DNA of 64,000 nt from NCBI GenBank assembly GCA_964497585.1, contig CAZCDS010000013.1:58367-122366 (forward strand), in the 5' to 3' direction. The position numbers and the translations under genes are program-made. The notes beneath the pieces were generated by a model. That model did no database searches and had not been told where the DNA came from. It saw only the letters and a list, made by a program, of their open reading frames with translations. This stretch comes from CAZCDS01 sp964497585 (GTDB taxonomy: Bacteria > Desulfobacterota > Desulfomonilia > Desulfomonilales > Desulfomonilaceae). Shown one piece after another: positions 1-8,713 of this stretch; positions within the stretch are counted from its first letter, which is position 1; every line of letters begins with the position of its first letter.

Positions 1-1
1 G

Positions 2-250
2 CTAGAGCTTTTCTTCTGGAACTACTGGCATGATTACGCGGCGAGTCAAATCGAGTTCCTCGTCATTCTGCTCATCATCATAGGATTCGCGGGTTTGATT
101 CTATTTGTCGTCACCAAGCTCTTCGCGCCAGAGCACCGACCGTACCAGACATTCGGGTACATTATTTTTCTCGTTCTTGCGGTCTCGGGAGTGGCTCTGA
201 TCTTCATGCTCATGGAGAAGGTCGCCACAACAGGCGTTTGGCCCGGATAA
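2..250 (+). CDS. C-terminal end of a membrane protein (partial)
   Basis: An open frame enters from the left edge and stops at TAA 248-250, giving 82 residues with no start inside the window. Two strongly hydrophobic stretches (about residues 18-38 and 52-70) separated by a short basic/polar loop (KLFAPEHRPYQ) indicate two transmembrane helices at the C-terminus. I do not recognise the family. Nothing downstream on the same strand is close enough to suggest an operon. Confidence 0.5.
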   Translation, partial: LELFFWNYWHDYAASQIEFLVILLIIIGFAGLILFVVTKLFAPEHRPYQTFGYIIFLVLAVSGVALIFMLMEKVATTGVWPG

Positions 251-321
251 GGACCTCCCGTGCATTGAATGGCACAATCCCCGGTCCAGTGGGAGACGAA
301 GGCCCTCTTTTGAAGGGAGTG

Positions 322-378
322 GTGGAGGACTTTGAACTGAGCGGCCTCGCGAGAACGCGGGGTCAATGTCGCCTCGCT
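322..378 (-). repeat. Dispersed intergenic repeat, copy 1
   Basis: Read on the minus strand, this stretch matches the repeats at 26671-26730 and 35403-35462. The shared core is GACATTGaCCCCGCGT followed by a CCTC/GAGG-type arm and, further on, a GGCC and a TCC-rich tail. It lies between two genes and carries no open frame of its own. Confidence 0.5.
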
Positions 379-493
379 GAACACGCGTGGGCATGATATC
401 CTTTGCCGTAAGCGGGTAGCGTTCTTCACTCCCTTGTGGTAGGATGGCAGCTAAGCAAACCAGGCATCTTGGAGCCTTTTTACGGGGGTTGCT

Positions 494-781
494 GTGAAAA
501 ACCGTTGCATCTTGGCAGCAATTTTCGTTGTTATGGTCCTGACGGCAATGGCCGCGTCCTTTCCTATCGACTCCGCATGCGCGCAGACCCGATACGAGCC
601 CCGGATTGAAGGCGTGAGCTACCGGCAATTGGCGGAGTGGGATTCCATCTATGGGATGGGCCGATTCTACGGCGGGTACTGGATGCCCGGATATGGGCCG
701 TTCCTGTTTCAGGCGCCTGACAGCTATACCAAAGGACGCAGAAACTGCACGCCGCCTCTTCTACCGGGACCTCTCTGGTAG
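494..781 (+). CDS. Small exported hypothetical protein
   Basis: A 95-residue protein starting at GTG 494, with a purine-rich GGGGG stretch about 5 bases upstream. The first 31 residues form a classic signal peptide: basic start, hydrophobic core, then a cleavage site near SACAQ-TRY. The mature part of about 64 residues is rich in Gly, Tyr and Trp (for example YGMGRFYGGYWMPGYG) and ends with Pro/Leu. No family is recognised. It could be a small periplasmic or envelope protein. The C-terminal tail looks low-quality, so the true end may have been altered by a frameshift. Confidence 0.45.
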   Translation: MKNRCILAAIFVVMVLTAMAASFPIDSACAQTRYEPRIEGVSYRQLAEWDSIYGMGRFYGGYWMPGYGPFLFQAPDSYTKGRRNCTPPLLPGPLW

Positions 782-892
782 GGGCAGGACCGGCCATTTG
801 ACCCTTGAGCCGTCATGTCAAAAGGATAGGGGGAGCGGGGATCTGTGACTGCAATTGAAGGTTGAAGGTTGAGGCTGTGAGCCGGTGAGGAG

Positions 893-1645
893 TTGGATGT
901 GAGCACAGTAGCAGCGATCGGAGCGACAAGGCGTTTGATGGTGTTGGTCCAGGGAGCGTTGGTGGGCGCTCTGGCCATGAATCTGCTGGCAGCCGGAGAG
1001 ACGGTGATCTACGACGTGGGTGGTTGGCTCGTCGGAGGTTTTGTCGCGCCGACAATCGTCGGCGCGCTCGCCGGGATGGGCATTGGGAACGTTCTGCTCA
1101 AACACAGCGTCGCACAGGAAGCTCTCGCAAGCCTCAACGAAGATTTGGAACACCAGGTGCGCGTGAGGACCGCCGAGTTGAAGCGCTCCAACAACGACCT
1201 CAAGTACGAAGTTGGTGAGCGCAAACGGGCGGAGAGAGCATTGCAGGAAACCCTGATCAGGCAGACCGCAATACTCGACAACATACCCGACATGGCATGG
1301 CTGAAGGATAGGGAAGGCAGATTCCTTGCCGTGAACGAACCCTTTGAGAAGGCGTCCGGTATAACACGCAAAGAGCTCATCGGAAAAACCGATCTTGATT
1401 TCTGGCCCGAAGATGTCGCCCGAAGATTCCAGGATGACGATCAACAGGTCATGAAAACGGGAAAGCGGAAGAGCATCGAAGAAAAAAGAGTACACACGAA
1501 AGACAGGGACATCTGGATCGAAACCATCAAGTCTCCCATCTATGACGACAATGGCGACGTAATCGGAACGACGGGAATTGCCCGCGATATAACCGAACGC
1601 AAACAAGCCGAGCTGGAATTAAGGAAAAGGGTGCAGGAATCATAG
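893..1645 (+). CDS. Membrane-bound PAS-domain protein without an output domain
   Basis: A 250-residue protein with an ATG preceded by GAGGAG. Two hydrophobic helices (about residues 15-35 and 43-68) are followed by a coiled coil (about 75-120) and one PAS domain (about 122-240, with MAWLKDREGRFLAVNEPFEK and the PAC-type end GIARDITERKQAELELRK). Such N-termini normally belong to hybrid histidine kinases, but here a stop follows the PAS domain and no HisKA, HATPase, GGDEF or methyl-accepting domain can be read downstream in any frame. It is either a truncated sensor kinase or a stand-alone PAS partner for an unlinked kinase. Confidence 0.65.
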   Translation: MDVSTVAAIGATRRLMVLVQGALVGALAMNLLAAGETVIYDVGGWLVGGFVAPTIVGALAGMGIGNVLLKHSVAQEALASLNEDLEHQVRVRTAELKRSNNDLKYEVGERKRAERALQETLIRQTAILDNIPDMAWLKDREGRFLAVNEPFEKASGITRKELIGKTDLDFWPEDVARRFQDDDQQVMKTGKRKSIEEKRVHTKDRDIWIETIKSPIYDDNGDVIGTTGIARDITERKQAELELRKRVQES

Positions 1646-1678
1646 AACTTGCCCCGAAGCACCTCCTCGGGGAAGTTC
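1645..1678 (+). terminator. Hairpin at the 3' end of the PAS gene
   Basis: GAACTT-g-CCCCGA pairs with TCGGGG-a-AGTTC around a 9-base loop, starting at the stop codon of the PAS gene. No U-tract follows, so it is a candidate transcript end or processing hairpin rather than a textbook terminator. Confidence 0.4.
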
Positions 1679-2114
1679 CAGTGTCGAATAACGGTCGTCA
1701 AGCGCCTTGAAATGCCTCTTAAGCCTCGCAACCGACCCGAAATTTTTTGACCCCATCGGGAGAGACGTGTAAGCTCTGGAGTTCGCGATGGAGCAATCTG
1801 CCGACAGACTGCTGCCGGCGCCGGTTATCCTTCACATGGCGGTCTTTTCCAGGAGGGCTGCTGGACAAGGCGGTTTGCATCCTCACTGCCGAAGAAGAAG
1901 CTATTTTGACGGGAAACCGGGGGCAAGTCCCGCGGCAGGTAGGATGGAAGAGCCTGGATTTCGGCTTCTGCCGGAATGACGCTGAAGCGCCTTTGCCGCA
2001 GACTCTACGGCGGGAACCTGATATGAGGGGCCTTTGTGACGTGAACAGTTCCGGCAATTTTTCTTGTTCCCCTGAAACAGGAGTGAAGATCGGCCGCGAT
2101 ACAGCGTGATCAAC
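1646..2114. other. Intergenic stretch before xseA
   Basis: About 470 bases. Apart from the hairpin at its left end I see only a short palindrome near 1954-1974 (TTCGGC...GCCGGAA, reminiscent of dispersed REP-like palindromes). The open frames here have no start context and no recognisable protein. Confidence 0.35.
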
Positions 2115-3464
2115 ATGGATCTGCCTGAACGTAAAATCTACACGGTCTCGGAACTCACCCAGGCCATTAAAGACCGGCTGGAAGAGGAATACCCTTCAAT
2201 ATGGATTCAAGGGGAAATATCCAATTTTAGGCCGGCTCCGTCTGGCCATTTCTACTTCACGCTCAAGGATGAGTATTCGCAAATTCGTTGTGTGATGTTC
2301 AAGACCCAGAATCGGTTCCTCAAATTTCGGCCGGAGAACGGGCTGGAGATCATTGCGTGGGGCAGGCTTTCTGTTTACAGTCCGAGAGGCGAGTACCAGA
2401 TCATCTTTGATACCATGGAGCCCCGCGGATTCGGCAGCCTGATGCTCGCGTTTGAGCAACTCCGGGACAAGCTCGCGGCCGAGGGCCTTTTCGACGACGA
2501 GCGAAAGAAGGCTCTTCCCTCGTTTCCCCGCACCGTAGGGCTCGTGACCTCGCGACGGGGCGCCGCGGTACGCGACATGATACGCATAGCATCACGTCGG
2601 TCACCGGGAACCGATGTGCTTCTCAGTTCCACGTCCGTTCAGGGCGAGAAGGCGCCTGAAGAGATTGTCGCGGCACTGGACAGAATCTGTGCGACCGGCG
2701 ACGTGGACGTCGTGATTATCGGACGGGGAGGCGGGTCTATGGAGGACCTTTGGGCCTTCAACGACGAAAGGGTAGTTCGGGCCGTGGCGAACTGTCCCAT
2801 GCCCATCGTCAGTGCGGTGGGACATGAGACGGATTTCACGCTGACGGACTTCGCCGCGGATGTGAGAGCCTCCACTCCCTCCGCGGCAGCGGAGATTGTG
2901 GTCCCCGATCGCCGGGGACTGACCGAGCGAATCTGGCACCTGCTGGCACGTTCGAGGGGAGCAGTCTCCGCAACACTACAGAGGTGCTCTACCGCCATCG
3001 ATGAAGCGGTCAAGCGACTCTATGACCCGCGGCGGCATATCCTGGAGCGCCGCCAGCGCCTGGACGACCTGACGCAGAGACTATCGGGCACAATCCGAAG
3101 GAAACTTGCCGCACTGCGTGACGACGCCGCGGCCTGTTCCAACAGGCTCAGACCCGAGTACCTCAGGAGAGAGATCTCTGCGGCAGCCGAGGAGCGGGAA
3201 ATCCTCGTGACACGACTGGTCCGGTCGATTCGTGAGGTAACCAAAGAGAAGCGTGCGTCGGTCGACACTCTGGCTGCACGGCTGGATGGGCTCAGCCCGC
3301 TCGCGGTTCTCTCCCGGGGCTATTCCATAACCTTCCGGCCGGACACCGACGAGGTGCTCATGGACTCGACCGCCATAGCTTCCGGCGAGGAGGTCCGGGT
3401 ACGACTTCACCGCGGTGAACTCGACTGCCGCGTGACCGGTACCAGGATACCGCAGGACGATTAG
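2115..3464 (+). CDS. xseA: Exodeoxyribonuclease VII large subunit
   Basis: XseA is the catalytic subunit of exonuclease VII, a cytoplasmic nuclease that degrades single-stranded DNA from both ends. The 449-residue product has the N-terminal OB-fold (about 8-105, IYTVSELTQAIK, WIQGEISNFRPAPSGHFYF), the catalytic core (GLVTSRRGAAVRDM, VIIGRGGGSMEDLW, SAVGHETDFTLTDFAADVRA) and a long coiled-coil C-terminus ending in the usual LSRGYSITF segment. An in-frame GTG lies 9 bases upstream (2106); neither start has a clear ribosome binding site. The small subunit gene xseB, which usually follows, is not present before the next gene. Confidence 0.95.
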   Translation: MDLPERKIYTVSELTQAIKDRLEEEYPSIWIQGEISNFRPAPSGHFYFTLKDEYSQIRCVMFKTQNRFLKFRPENGLEIIAWGRLSVYSPRGEYQIIFDTMEPRGFGSLMLAFEQLRDKLAAEGLFDDERKKALPSFPRTVGLVTSRRGAAVRDMIRIASRRSPGTDVLLSSTSVQGEKAPEEIVAALDRICATGDVDVVIIGRGGGSMEDLWAFNDERVVRAVANCPMPIVSAVGHETDFTLTDFAADVRASTPSAAAEIVVPDRRGLTERIWHLLARSRGAVSATLQRCSTAIDEAVKRLYDPRRHILERRQRLDDLTQRLSGTIRRKLAALRDDAAACSNRLRPEYLRREISAAAEEREILVTRLVRSIREVTKEKRASVDTLAARLDGLSPLAVLSRGYSITFRPDTDEVLMDSTAIASGEEVRVRLHRGELDCRVTGTRIPQDD

Positions 3465-3572
3465 TCGCCCGTCTCATATTTTTCTTCCCAGGCGCGGGAC
3501 TGCCGCACATACGGGTTTCTCTGCCCATCACTCCACGAGCGGGTACGCAGGGATTCGAAAAGGGAATTGCTT

Positions 3573-4397
3573 ATGGCACAGGAACTCCAACCGAATGAAG
3601 TGCTCCTTTTCATGGACGCGATTATTCGTAAAGCGAGTGCAGCGGCAATGGCGTTCTTCCGCGGAGACTTTCGCGTGGACCACAAGAACGTTGGTCACAG
3701 CGCAATCGATATCGTGACCGACGCGGACCGTGCTTCGGAAGAGATCATCCTCCAAGCGATACAAAAGGAACTTCCGGGACACGATGTCATGACCGAGGAG
3801 ACCCCTACCGAGACCCTCGGATCGAAATACCTGTGGCTGATCGATCCGCTTGATGGGACGGTAAACTTTGCTCACGGGTTTCCCGCTTTCTGTCTTTCCA
3901 TGGCGCTGATGTATGAGGGCAAGGTTTCAGCCGGCATGGTGTACGATCCGTTGAGGGATGAGTGTTTCTCCGCGACCTTGGGTGGGGGGGCTCGGCTCAA
4001 CGGAGAGCCGATGAAAGTCTCCGCTGCGGACCGGCTGGAGAGCAGTCTGGTAGCCACAGGTTTTCCCTATGACAGGGCCGTGTCGCCCGACAACAATGTG
4101 AAGGAATTCAGCGCGGTGGTAACCCGGGTCCAGGGGATGCGTCGGGCCGGATCTGCAGCCCTGGATCTGGCCTACGTCGCGTGCGGCCGTCTGGACGGAT
4201 TCTGGGAATTGAAGCTCAAGCCATGGGACATGGGCGCGGGGATGCTCCTCGTCACGGAGGCAGGCGGCCGCGTTTCAGATATAACCGGAGCGCCCACCGA
4301 CGTTTATACCCACTGTGTCGTCGCAACAAACGGTCTCATCCACAATCTGCTGCTGGATTTGTTGGTGTCCTCCCAGAGGTCAGGTGAGGTTTCCTGA
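3573..4397 (+). CDS. suhB: Inositol-1-monophosphatase family phosphatase
   Basis: A magnesium-dependent sugar-phosphate phosphatase of the IMPase/SuhB family, 274 residues. The metal-binding motifs are complete: TEETP (about 75-79), WLIDPLDGTVNFAHGFP (about 88-104) and the C-terminal KPWDMGAGMLLVTEAGG. I chose ATG 3573 over the TTG at 3567 because AGGGAA lies 6 bases ahead of it. The livM start follows the stop by a single base, so the two are probably co-transcribed. The exact substrate (myo-inositol phosphate, other sugar phosphates) cannot be told from sequence. Confidence 0.88.
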   Translation: MAQELQPNEVLLFMDAIIRKASAAAMAFFRGDFRVDHKNVGHSAIDIVTDADRASEEIILQAIQKELPGHDVMTEETPTETLGSKYLWLIDPLDGTVNFAHGFPAFCLSMALMYEGKVSAGMVYDPLRDECFSATLGGGARLNGEPMKVSAADRLESSLVATGFPYDRAVSPDNNVKEFSAVVTRVQGMRRAGSAALDLAYVACGRLDGFWELKLKPWDMGAGMLLVTEAGGRVSDITGAPTDVYTHCVVATNGLIHNLLLDLLVSSQRSGEVS

Positions 4398-4398
4398 G

Positions 4399-5460
4399 AT
4401 GGACATGAAGCGAGACCATTACGAGGACATACAACTCTTCTCATCGGGAACGGTGCTCTTCTGGTTCATCGTGTCCATGGTTTGCCTCGGGGCTTTTCCC
4501 TTCGTGGCCCGGTACGTGGGGAAAAACTACTACATCTACATGGCTAACTATGTGGCGATCAACATCATCGTCGCGGTGGGGTTGAATCTGCTCGTAGGGT
4601 ACTCGGGGCAGATTTCGTTGGGACACGCGGGCTTCTTCGCGTTGGGCGCGTACGGGACCATCCTGCTCATGGTCAACCTCAAACTGCCGATCTTTATCGC
4701 GCTGCCTCTCGCAGGATTGGGGACGGCGCTCTTCGGTTTTCTGCTCGGGCTGCCCGCTCTGAGGCTCGAAGGTCCCTATCTGGCAATCGCTACTCTTGGG
4801 TTCGGCCTGACCGTGACTCAGGTCATCGGTAGATGGGAGCTTTTCGGCGGCAGGCAAGGGTTACACGCTCCCCCAGTCACGCTCGGTTCGCTAACTCTTG
4901 AGACGGACTTCGACTTCTACTGGATGATCGTTCCCGTGACCATCCTGCTTATCGTCGCTGCGCGAAATCTGATCAAGACGAAGGTGGGGAGGGCTTTCAT
5001 AGCCATCCGAGACTCCGACGTGGCAGCCCAGACCATGGGGGTCAATCTGACCTACTACAAGACACTGGCCTTTGCAGTCTCAGCCTTCTATACCGGCGTA
5101 GCGGGAGGGTTGTACGCGTTCGCCCTCGGTTTCATCGAGCCGCAGATCTTCAACCTTATGCTGTCGATCCTCTTCCTGGCGATGGTCGTTGTAGGCGGGC
5201 TCGGATCCATAGTCGGTTCCGTTGCGGGAGCAATATTGCTTTCGCTTCTCGACCTCAAGCTCCAGACCGTGCAGAACTTTCCGGTACTCGGATCGATACT
5301 CCTGTACATGTCAAAGCAGTGGTTCACGGTTTCGGGTTTGCCGAACATTCAGTATGTCATTTACGGCCTGATCATGTTCCTGATCGTGGTGTTCGAACCG
5401 CTCGGTCTGTTTGGCTTCTGGATAAGGACGAAGATCTATTGGAAGAGCTATCCGTTTTAG
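4399..5460 (+). CDS. livM: Branched-chain amino-acid type ABC transporter permease LivM
   Basis: One of the two inner-membrane permeases of a hydrophobic amino-acid (HAAT) ABC importer, 353 residues with about ten transmembrane helices. The LivM signature is clear: NLLVGYSGQISLGHAGFFAL early, the EAA-type loop region around RAFIAIRDSDVAAQTMGVN, then VVGGLGSIVGSVAGA. The frame is open further upstream, but ATG 4399 is preceded by GGTGAGG and sits one base after suhB. LivM precedes livH and livK; no LivG/LivF ATPase genes are in the window. Confidence 0.9.
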   Translation: MDMKRDHYEDIQLFSSGTVLFWFIVSMVCLGAFPFVARYVGKNYYIYMANYVAINIIVAVGLNLLVGYSGQISLGHAGFFALGAYGTILLMVNLKLPIFIALPLAGLGTALFGFLLGLPALRLEGPYLAIATLGFGLTVTQVIGRWELFGGRQGLHAPPVTLGSLTLETDFDFYWMIVPVTILLIVAARNLIKTKVGRAFIAIRDSDVAAQTMGVNLTYYKTLAFAVSAFYTGVAGGLYAFALGFIEPQIFNLMLSILFLAMVVVGGLGSIVGSVAGAILLSLLDLKLQTVQNFPVLGSILLYMSKQWFTVSGLPNIQYVIYGLIMFLIVVFEPLGLFGFWIRTKIYWKSYPF

Positions 5461-5602
5461 ACAGTGTAGTAACCCGCGTCAAGTCCCGTGCTGATCTCAG
5501 GCTTGTGTCACGAGGGCACGGCAGGCTACGCCCCTCCGGACGTGCGAATGTCGATGCGGGTCGCTCCAAGAGGAAATTTTCGCTTCATGGAGGGTGAATC
5601 GG

Positions 5603-6475
5603 ATGTTTTGGCAGGTGATCATCGGCGGAATTGCGGTGGGCAGCGCGTACGGTCTCATCGCTCTGGCGATGGTAATCATTTACAAGACTTCCGAGGTTCT
5701 CAATTTCGCACAGGGTGACATGGCGATGCTGAGCACCTATGTCGCCTATATGATGTTGACCGCGTACGGTTTGCCCTTCTGGATTGCCCTGCCACTCACC
5801 TTAGCGTTCGCTTTTATCCTCGGGGCTTGTTCGGAATTCTTCTTCCTTCGCAGGGCGAAGGATCCGACGGTTCTCGGTCTGATCATCATGACCCTGAGCC
5901 TCGAGATGATCATCTTCGGCCTGGCGACGTGGAAGTGGAGTGCCGACCAGCGGGACCTTCCTTTCCCGATAACCGCGTACGACACGTACACCGTCGGAGA
6001 AGTTTTCATCAGTAAGCTCGAGTTGCTCACCTTCGTCACGGCGGTCGCGCTGATGCTGCTCCTCTTTCTCTTCTTCCGCTACACCAAGGTCGGCATAGCC
6101 ATCAAAGCGACTCAACTGAATCGAGACGCAGCCAGGCTCATGGGCATTCGAACGAATCGGGTTCTTATGGGAACCTGGGGCCTTTCTTCGGTTGTGGGCG
6201 CAGTCGCCGCGCTGCTCATTGCTCCAGCCTCCACGCTCGATCCCTACATGATGTGGGACCCCTTGCTCAAAGGCTTCAGTTCCGCGGTTCTCGGAGGCAT
6301 GACCAGTCTGCCGGGAGCTGCGGTTGGCGGATATATCGTCGGCATCGTGGAAAACCTCTTCGGGACGTACGTCTCCATTGAGTTCAAATCGGTCGTGGCC
6401 TTTGCCCTGATCGTCATCATCCTGTGCATCAAACCCAGCGGCCTGCTGGCACGTCATTACGTGAAGAAGGTATGA
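5603..6475 (+). CDS. livH: Branched-chain amino-acid type ABC transporter permease LivH
   Basis: The partner permease of LivM, 290 residues, about eight membrane helices. Diagnostic stretches are GSAYGLIALAMVIIYKTSEV followed by LNFAQGDMAML, the conserved cytoplasmic loop KVGIAIKATQLNRDAARLMG, and the end GGMTSLPGAAVGGYIVGI. ATG 5603 is preceded by GGAGGGTG with 7 bases of spacing; the GTG at 5594 is an in-frame alternative without a good site. It is separated from livM by about 140 bases with no gene. Confidence 0.9.
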   Translation: MFWQVIIGGIAVGSAYGLIALAMVIIYKTSEVLNFAQGDMAMLSTYVAYMMLTAYGLPFWIALPLTLAFAFILGACSEFFFLRRAKDPTVLGLIIMTLSLEMIIFGLATWKWSADQRDLPFPITAYDTYTVGEVFISKLELLTFVTAVALMLLLFLFFRYTKVGIAIKATQLNRDAARLMGIRTNRVLMGTWGLSSVVGAVAALLIAPASTLDPYMMWDPLLKGFSSAVLGGMTSLPGAAVGGYIVGIVENLFGTYVSIEFKSVVAFALIVIILCIKPSGLLARHYVKKV

Positions 6476-6587
6476 TTGGATGCAGCGCTCTTGACTGCTC
6501 AAGAGTGGCGTTCATGTAACCACACATCGAATGAAGACAAACACAAAGCATCACGTTCAACCCAGATTCGGAAAAGGAGGAAATCAG

Positions 6588-7766
6588 ATGATCGGAAGAA
6601 GAACCATATGGACATTGAGCCTGATCGGACTGCTCGTTGTCGCTCTGGGAGGATTCTCTGTGTGGGCCGGTGGCACTCCCGGCGTGTCGGACAAGGAGAT
6701 CCGCATCGGTACGTGGGCCCCGCAGACCGGCCCCGCGGCGCCCTGGGGAGCCGTGTCTCGCGGCACCGAGATCTATGGCAAGATGATCAACGACGAAGGA
6801 GGTATCAACGGCCGTAAACTCAAGGTTCTCGCGTTCGACGACCAGTACAATCCTGCGAAGACGAAAGCCGGCGTCAAGGAGCTCGTCGAGGGCCCCGGCG
6901 TTTTCGCGTTCGTAGCAGGCACGGGCACCGCGTGCGGTTTGGCGGTACGGGATTACATCGTGGATCACAACCTCATCTGGATTGCTCTGCCGAACGCATG
7001 GTCAATGAAGCCGGACAAACATATCTTCTTCGTCTATCCCAACTATCTTGACGAAGCCTCCGTCCTGGTCAAGTACGCGGTGGAGAAGATGGGCAAGAAG
7101 AAGATAGCGTTCTTCTACCAGAACGACGACTATGGCAAAGGTGGCCTCAAGGGCGCGCAGCGTCAGCTCAAGAAATACAAGATGAAGCTTGCGGCCGCTG
7201 TCCCGGTCGAGTCCCAGGATCGGGATCTCCGTTCCCATACCCTCAAGCTCAAGCAGGCCAATCCTGACGTCGTCGTCCTCTGGGTCAATCCCACATCCGC
7301 GGTGATCATGCGAAAGACCGCGGCAGCCATGAAATTCAACCCCACATGGATGGCGCCCAGTACGCTTTCGGACACTCCGCTCATGGAAAAGATCACCGGC
7401 GGACTCTGGACAGGGACCATATTCTCCAGCTTTGTCGAGCTGCCCGATTCCGATTCGCCGCTGATGAAGAAGTACCGGGCCGCGTTTAAGAAGTACGCTC
7501 CCAAAGGAGACCGGTTGAGCGTGCTCTATCTCGCGGGCTTTGGCTTTGCCGAGCCCCTCGTGGCTGCTCTCAAGGCTGTGGGTCCCGACGTCACCACGGA
7601 CAAGGTCATGGCACAGCTCAACAAGATGAAAGGCTTCAAGGGCATCTTCGGCCACATCACCTTCACACCGAAGGATCACCAGGGACAGAAAGAGGTCTTC
7701 ATCGCGGAGGCCCTCAAAGGGGGTAAAACGAAGAAGCTGTCGGGCTGGATGAAGCCTGACAAATAG
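6588..7766 (+). CDS. livK: Periplasmic substrate-binding protein of the Liv-type ABC transporter
   Basis: A 392-residue Peripla_BP_6-type binding protein that captures the substrate in the periplasm for LivM/LivH. A signal peptide covers about residues 1-24 (basic start, hydrophobic core, cleavage near VWAGG). The mature protein begins with the family pattern SDKEIRIGTWAPQTGP and has INDEGGINGRKL and FFYQNDDYGKGG. ATG 6588 has AAAGGAGG 7 bases upstream, which rules out the longer frame. The substrate may be a branched-chain amino acid, an amide or an aromatic acid; the family does not tell. Confidence 0.9.
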   Translation: MIGRRTIWTLSLIGLLVVALGGFSVWAGGTPGVSDKEIRIGTWAPQTGPAAPWGAVSRGTEIYGKMINDEGGINGRKLKVLAFDDQYNPAKTKAGVKELVEGPGVFAFVAGTGTACGLAVRDYIVDHNLIWIALPNAWSMKPDKHIFFVYPNYLDEASVLVKYAVEKMGKKKIAFFYQNDDYGKGGLKGAQRQLKKYKMKLAAAVPVESQDRDLRSHTLKLKQANPDVVVLWVNPTSAVIMRKTAAAMKFNPTWMAPSTLSDTPLMEKITGGLWTGTIFSSFVELPDSDSPLMKKYRAAFKKYAPKGDRLSVLYLAGFGFAEPLVAALKAVGPDVTTDKVMAQLNKMKGFKGIFGHITFTPKDHQGQKEVFIAEALKGGKTKKLSGWMKPDK

Positions 7767-7787
7767 CGCTCATTCGGTTGAGACTAT

Positions 7788-7821
7788 GGGGGGGCTTCCT
7801 TCCGCAAGAAGGGGCCTCCCC
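7788..7821 (+). terminator. GC-rich hairpin after livK
   Basis: A run of seven G pairs with CCTCCCC about 20 bases on (GGGG/CCCC plus inner pairs), 21 bases after the livK stop. There is no T-run behind it, so it is a probable 3' end stabiliser or weak terminator. Confidence 0.4.
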
Positions 7822-7941
7822 GGATCACCGATACGCGAGACGCATCCTATCAAGCTCGGGGCACAGTCATTGCGAACACCGGATGCCTTTACCTTATACA
7901 CCAAAAAGACGTGGCTCCGGGGACGCGGAAAGGGAGAAGTC

Positions 7942-8406
7942 ATGAAGAATATTGTGGTTCTGCTTACAATGCTGGTGGTGGTGTTCTCACCTTCGGCAGC
8001 GCTCCTCGCGGGGGACAAGAAGGCCGAGGACAAGAAGGCTGAGGTCAAGGCCCTTGTTGAACAGGGAGTTGCTCTGGTCCAGAAAGAAGGAAAGGATGCG
8101 GCATTCAAGGTCATCAACGATCTTAAGGGCCCCTTTGTCAAGGGAGATCTCTATCTCTTCGCCACCTCGTTGAAGAATATCGATTTGGCCGAAGGCTCAC
8201 CCAACAATAAGGCACTGATCGGCAAGGACCTGAGTCAATACCAGGCTGTCGTCAAGATGACCGAGGTTGCAAAGACCAAAGGCTCAGGTTGGGTCGAATA
8301 TTCTTGGCCCAAACCGGGAGAGAACGTCCCGTCTCCCAAGAGGAGTTTCGTCATGAGGGTACCCGGCCAGGACTTCTACATCGGGTGCGGGTATTACTTG
8401 AAGTAA
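7942..8406 (+). CDS. Exported single-cache-domain protein
   Basis: 154 residues with a signal peptide (about 1-24, ending ALLAG-DKK) followed by a short Lys/Glu-rich segment and one sCache_2-like domain: ALVQKEGKDAAFKVIND, YLFATSLKN, GSPNNKALIGKDLSQYQ, GSGWVEYSWPKPGENVPSPK and FYIGCGYYLK. Cache domains usually sense small ligands as the extracellular part of chemoreceptors; here the domain stands alone and is secreted to the periplasm. ATG 7942 is preceded by AGGGAGAAG. It follows livK, which hints at a soluble binding role, but that is inference. Confidence 0.8.
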   Translation: MKNIVVLLTMLVVVFSPSAALLAGDKKAEDKKAEVKALVEQGVALVQKEGKDAAFKVINDLKGPFVKGDLYLFATSLKNIDLAEGSPNNKALIGKDLSQYQAVVKMTEVAKTKGSGWVEYSWPKPGENVPSPKRSFVMRVPGQDFYIGCGYYLK

Positions 8407-8417
8407 AATTCGAAAGC

Positions 8418-8449
8418 GCGGTCGAGACCTGATCCCGGCTCTTGACCGC
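8418..8449 (+). terminator. Hairpin after the cache-domain gene
   Basis: GCGGTCGAGA pairs with TCTTGACCGC (one G-T pair) around a 12-base loop, 12 bases after the stop codon. No T-run follows. Confidence 0.35.
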
Positions 8450-8607
8450 AAGAACGCTCCCGATGTGCTGAAATTCCTCAGGGGCTCAAGGTCCTCCTCC
8501 GTCCGACTTTTTCTGCCGAGACCGTTTTCCCCATGCCAAACCCTGAGAGGGTGAGGTCCCCGCTAACAGACTGGAATGCTTATCACAAAATTTTTCCGTG
8601 ACACCGC

Positions 8608-8635
8608 TTGACATCCTCTTCTTCGTGATTATCCA
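8608..8635 (+). promoter_or_regulatory. Possible promoter for the Hsp20 cluster
   Basis: A perfect TTGACA (8608-8613) is followed after 16 bases by TATCCA, a weak -10 match. It lies about 80 bases before the first Hsp20 start. No CIRCE element is visible. The rest of the 8407-8713 gap shows nothing else. Confidence 0.3.
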
Positions 8636-8713
8636 AAAAAACAGATTAACCGGCTTGGTAAAGACTGGCTTGTCCGGTAACAGCACAACAGTCCAACAGG
8701 AGGTTTTGCAAAG

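Noticed and set aside
818..1606. A 262-codon minus-strand open frame opposite the PAS gene
   Set aside because: Antisense shadow of a clear PAS protein; no ribosome site and no recognisable product.
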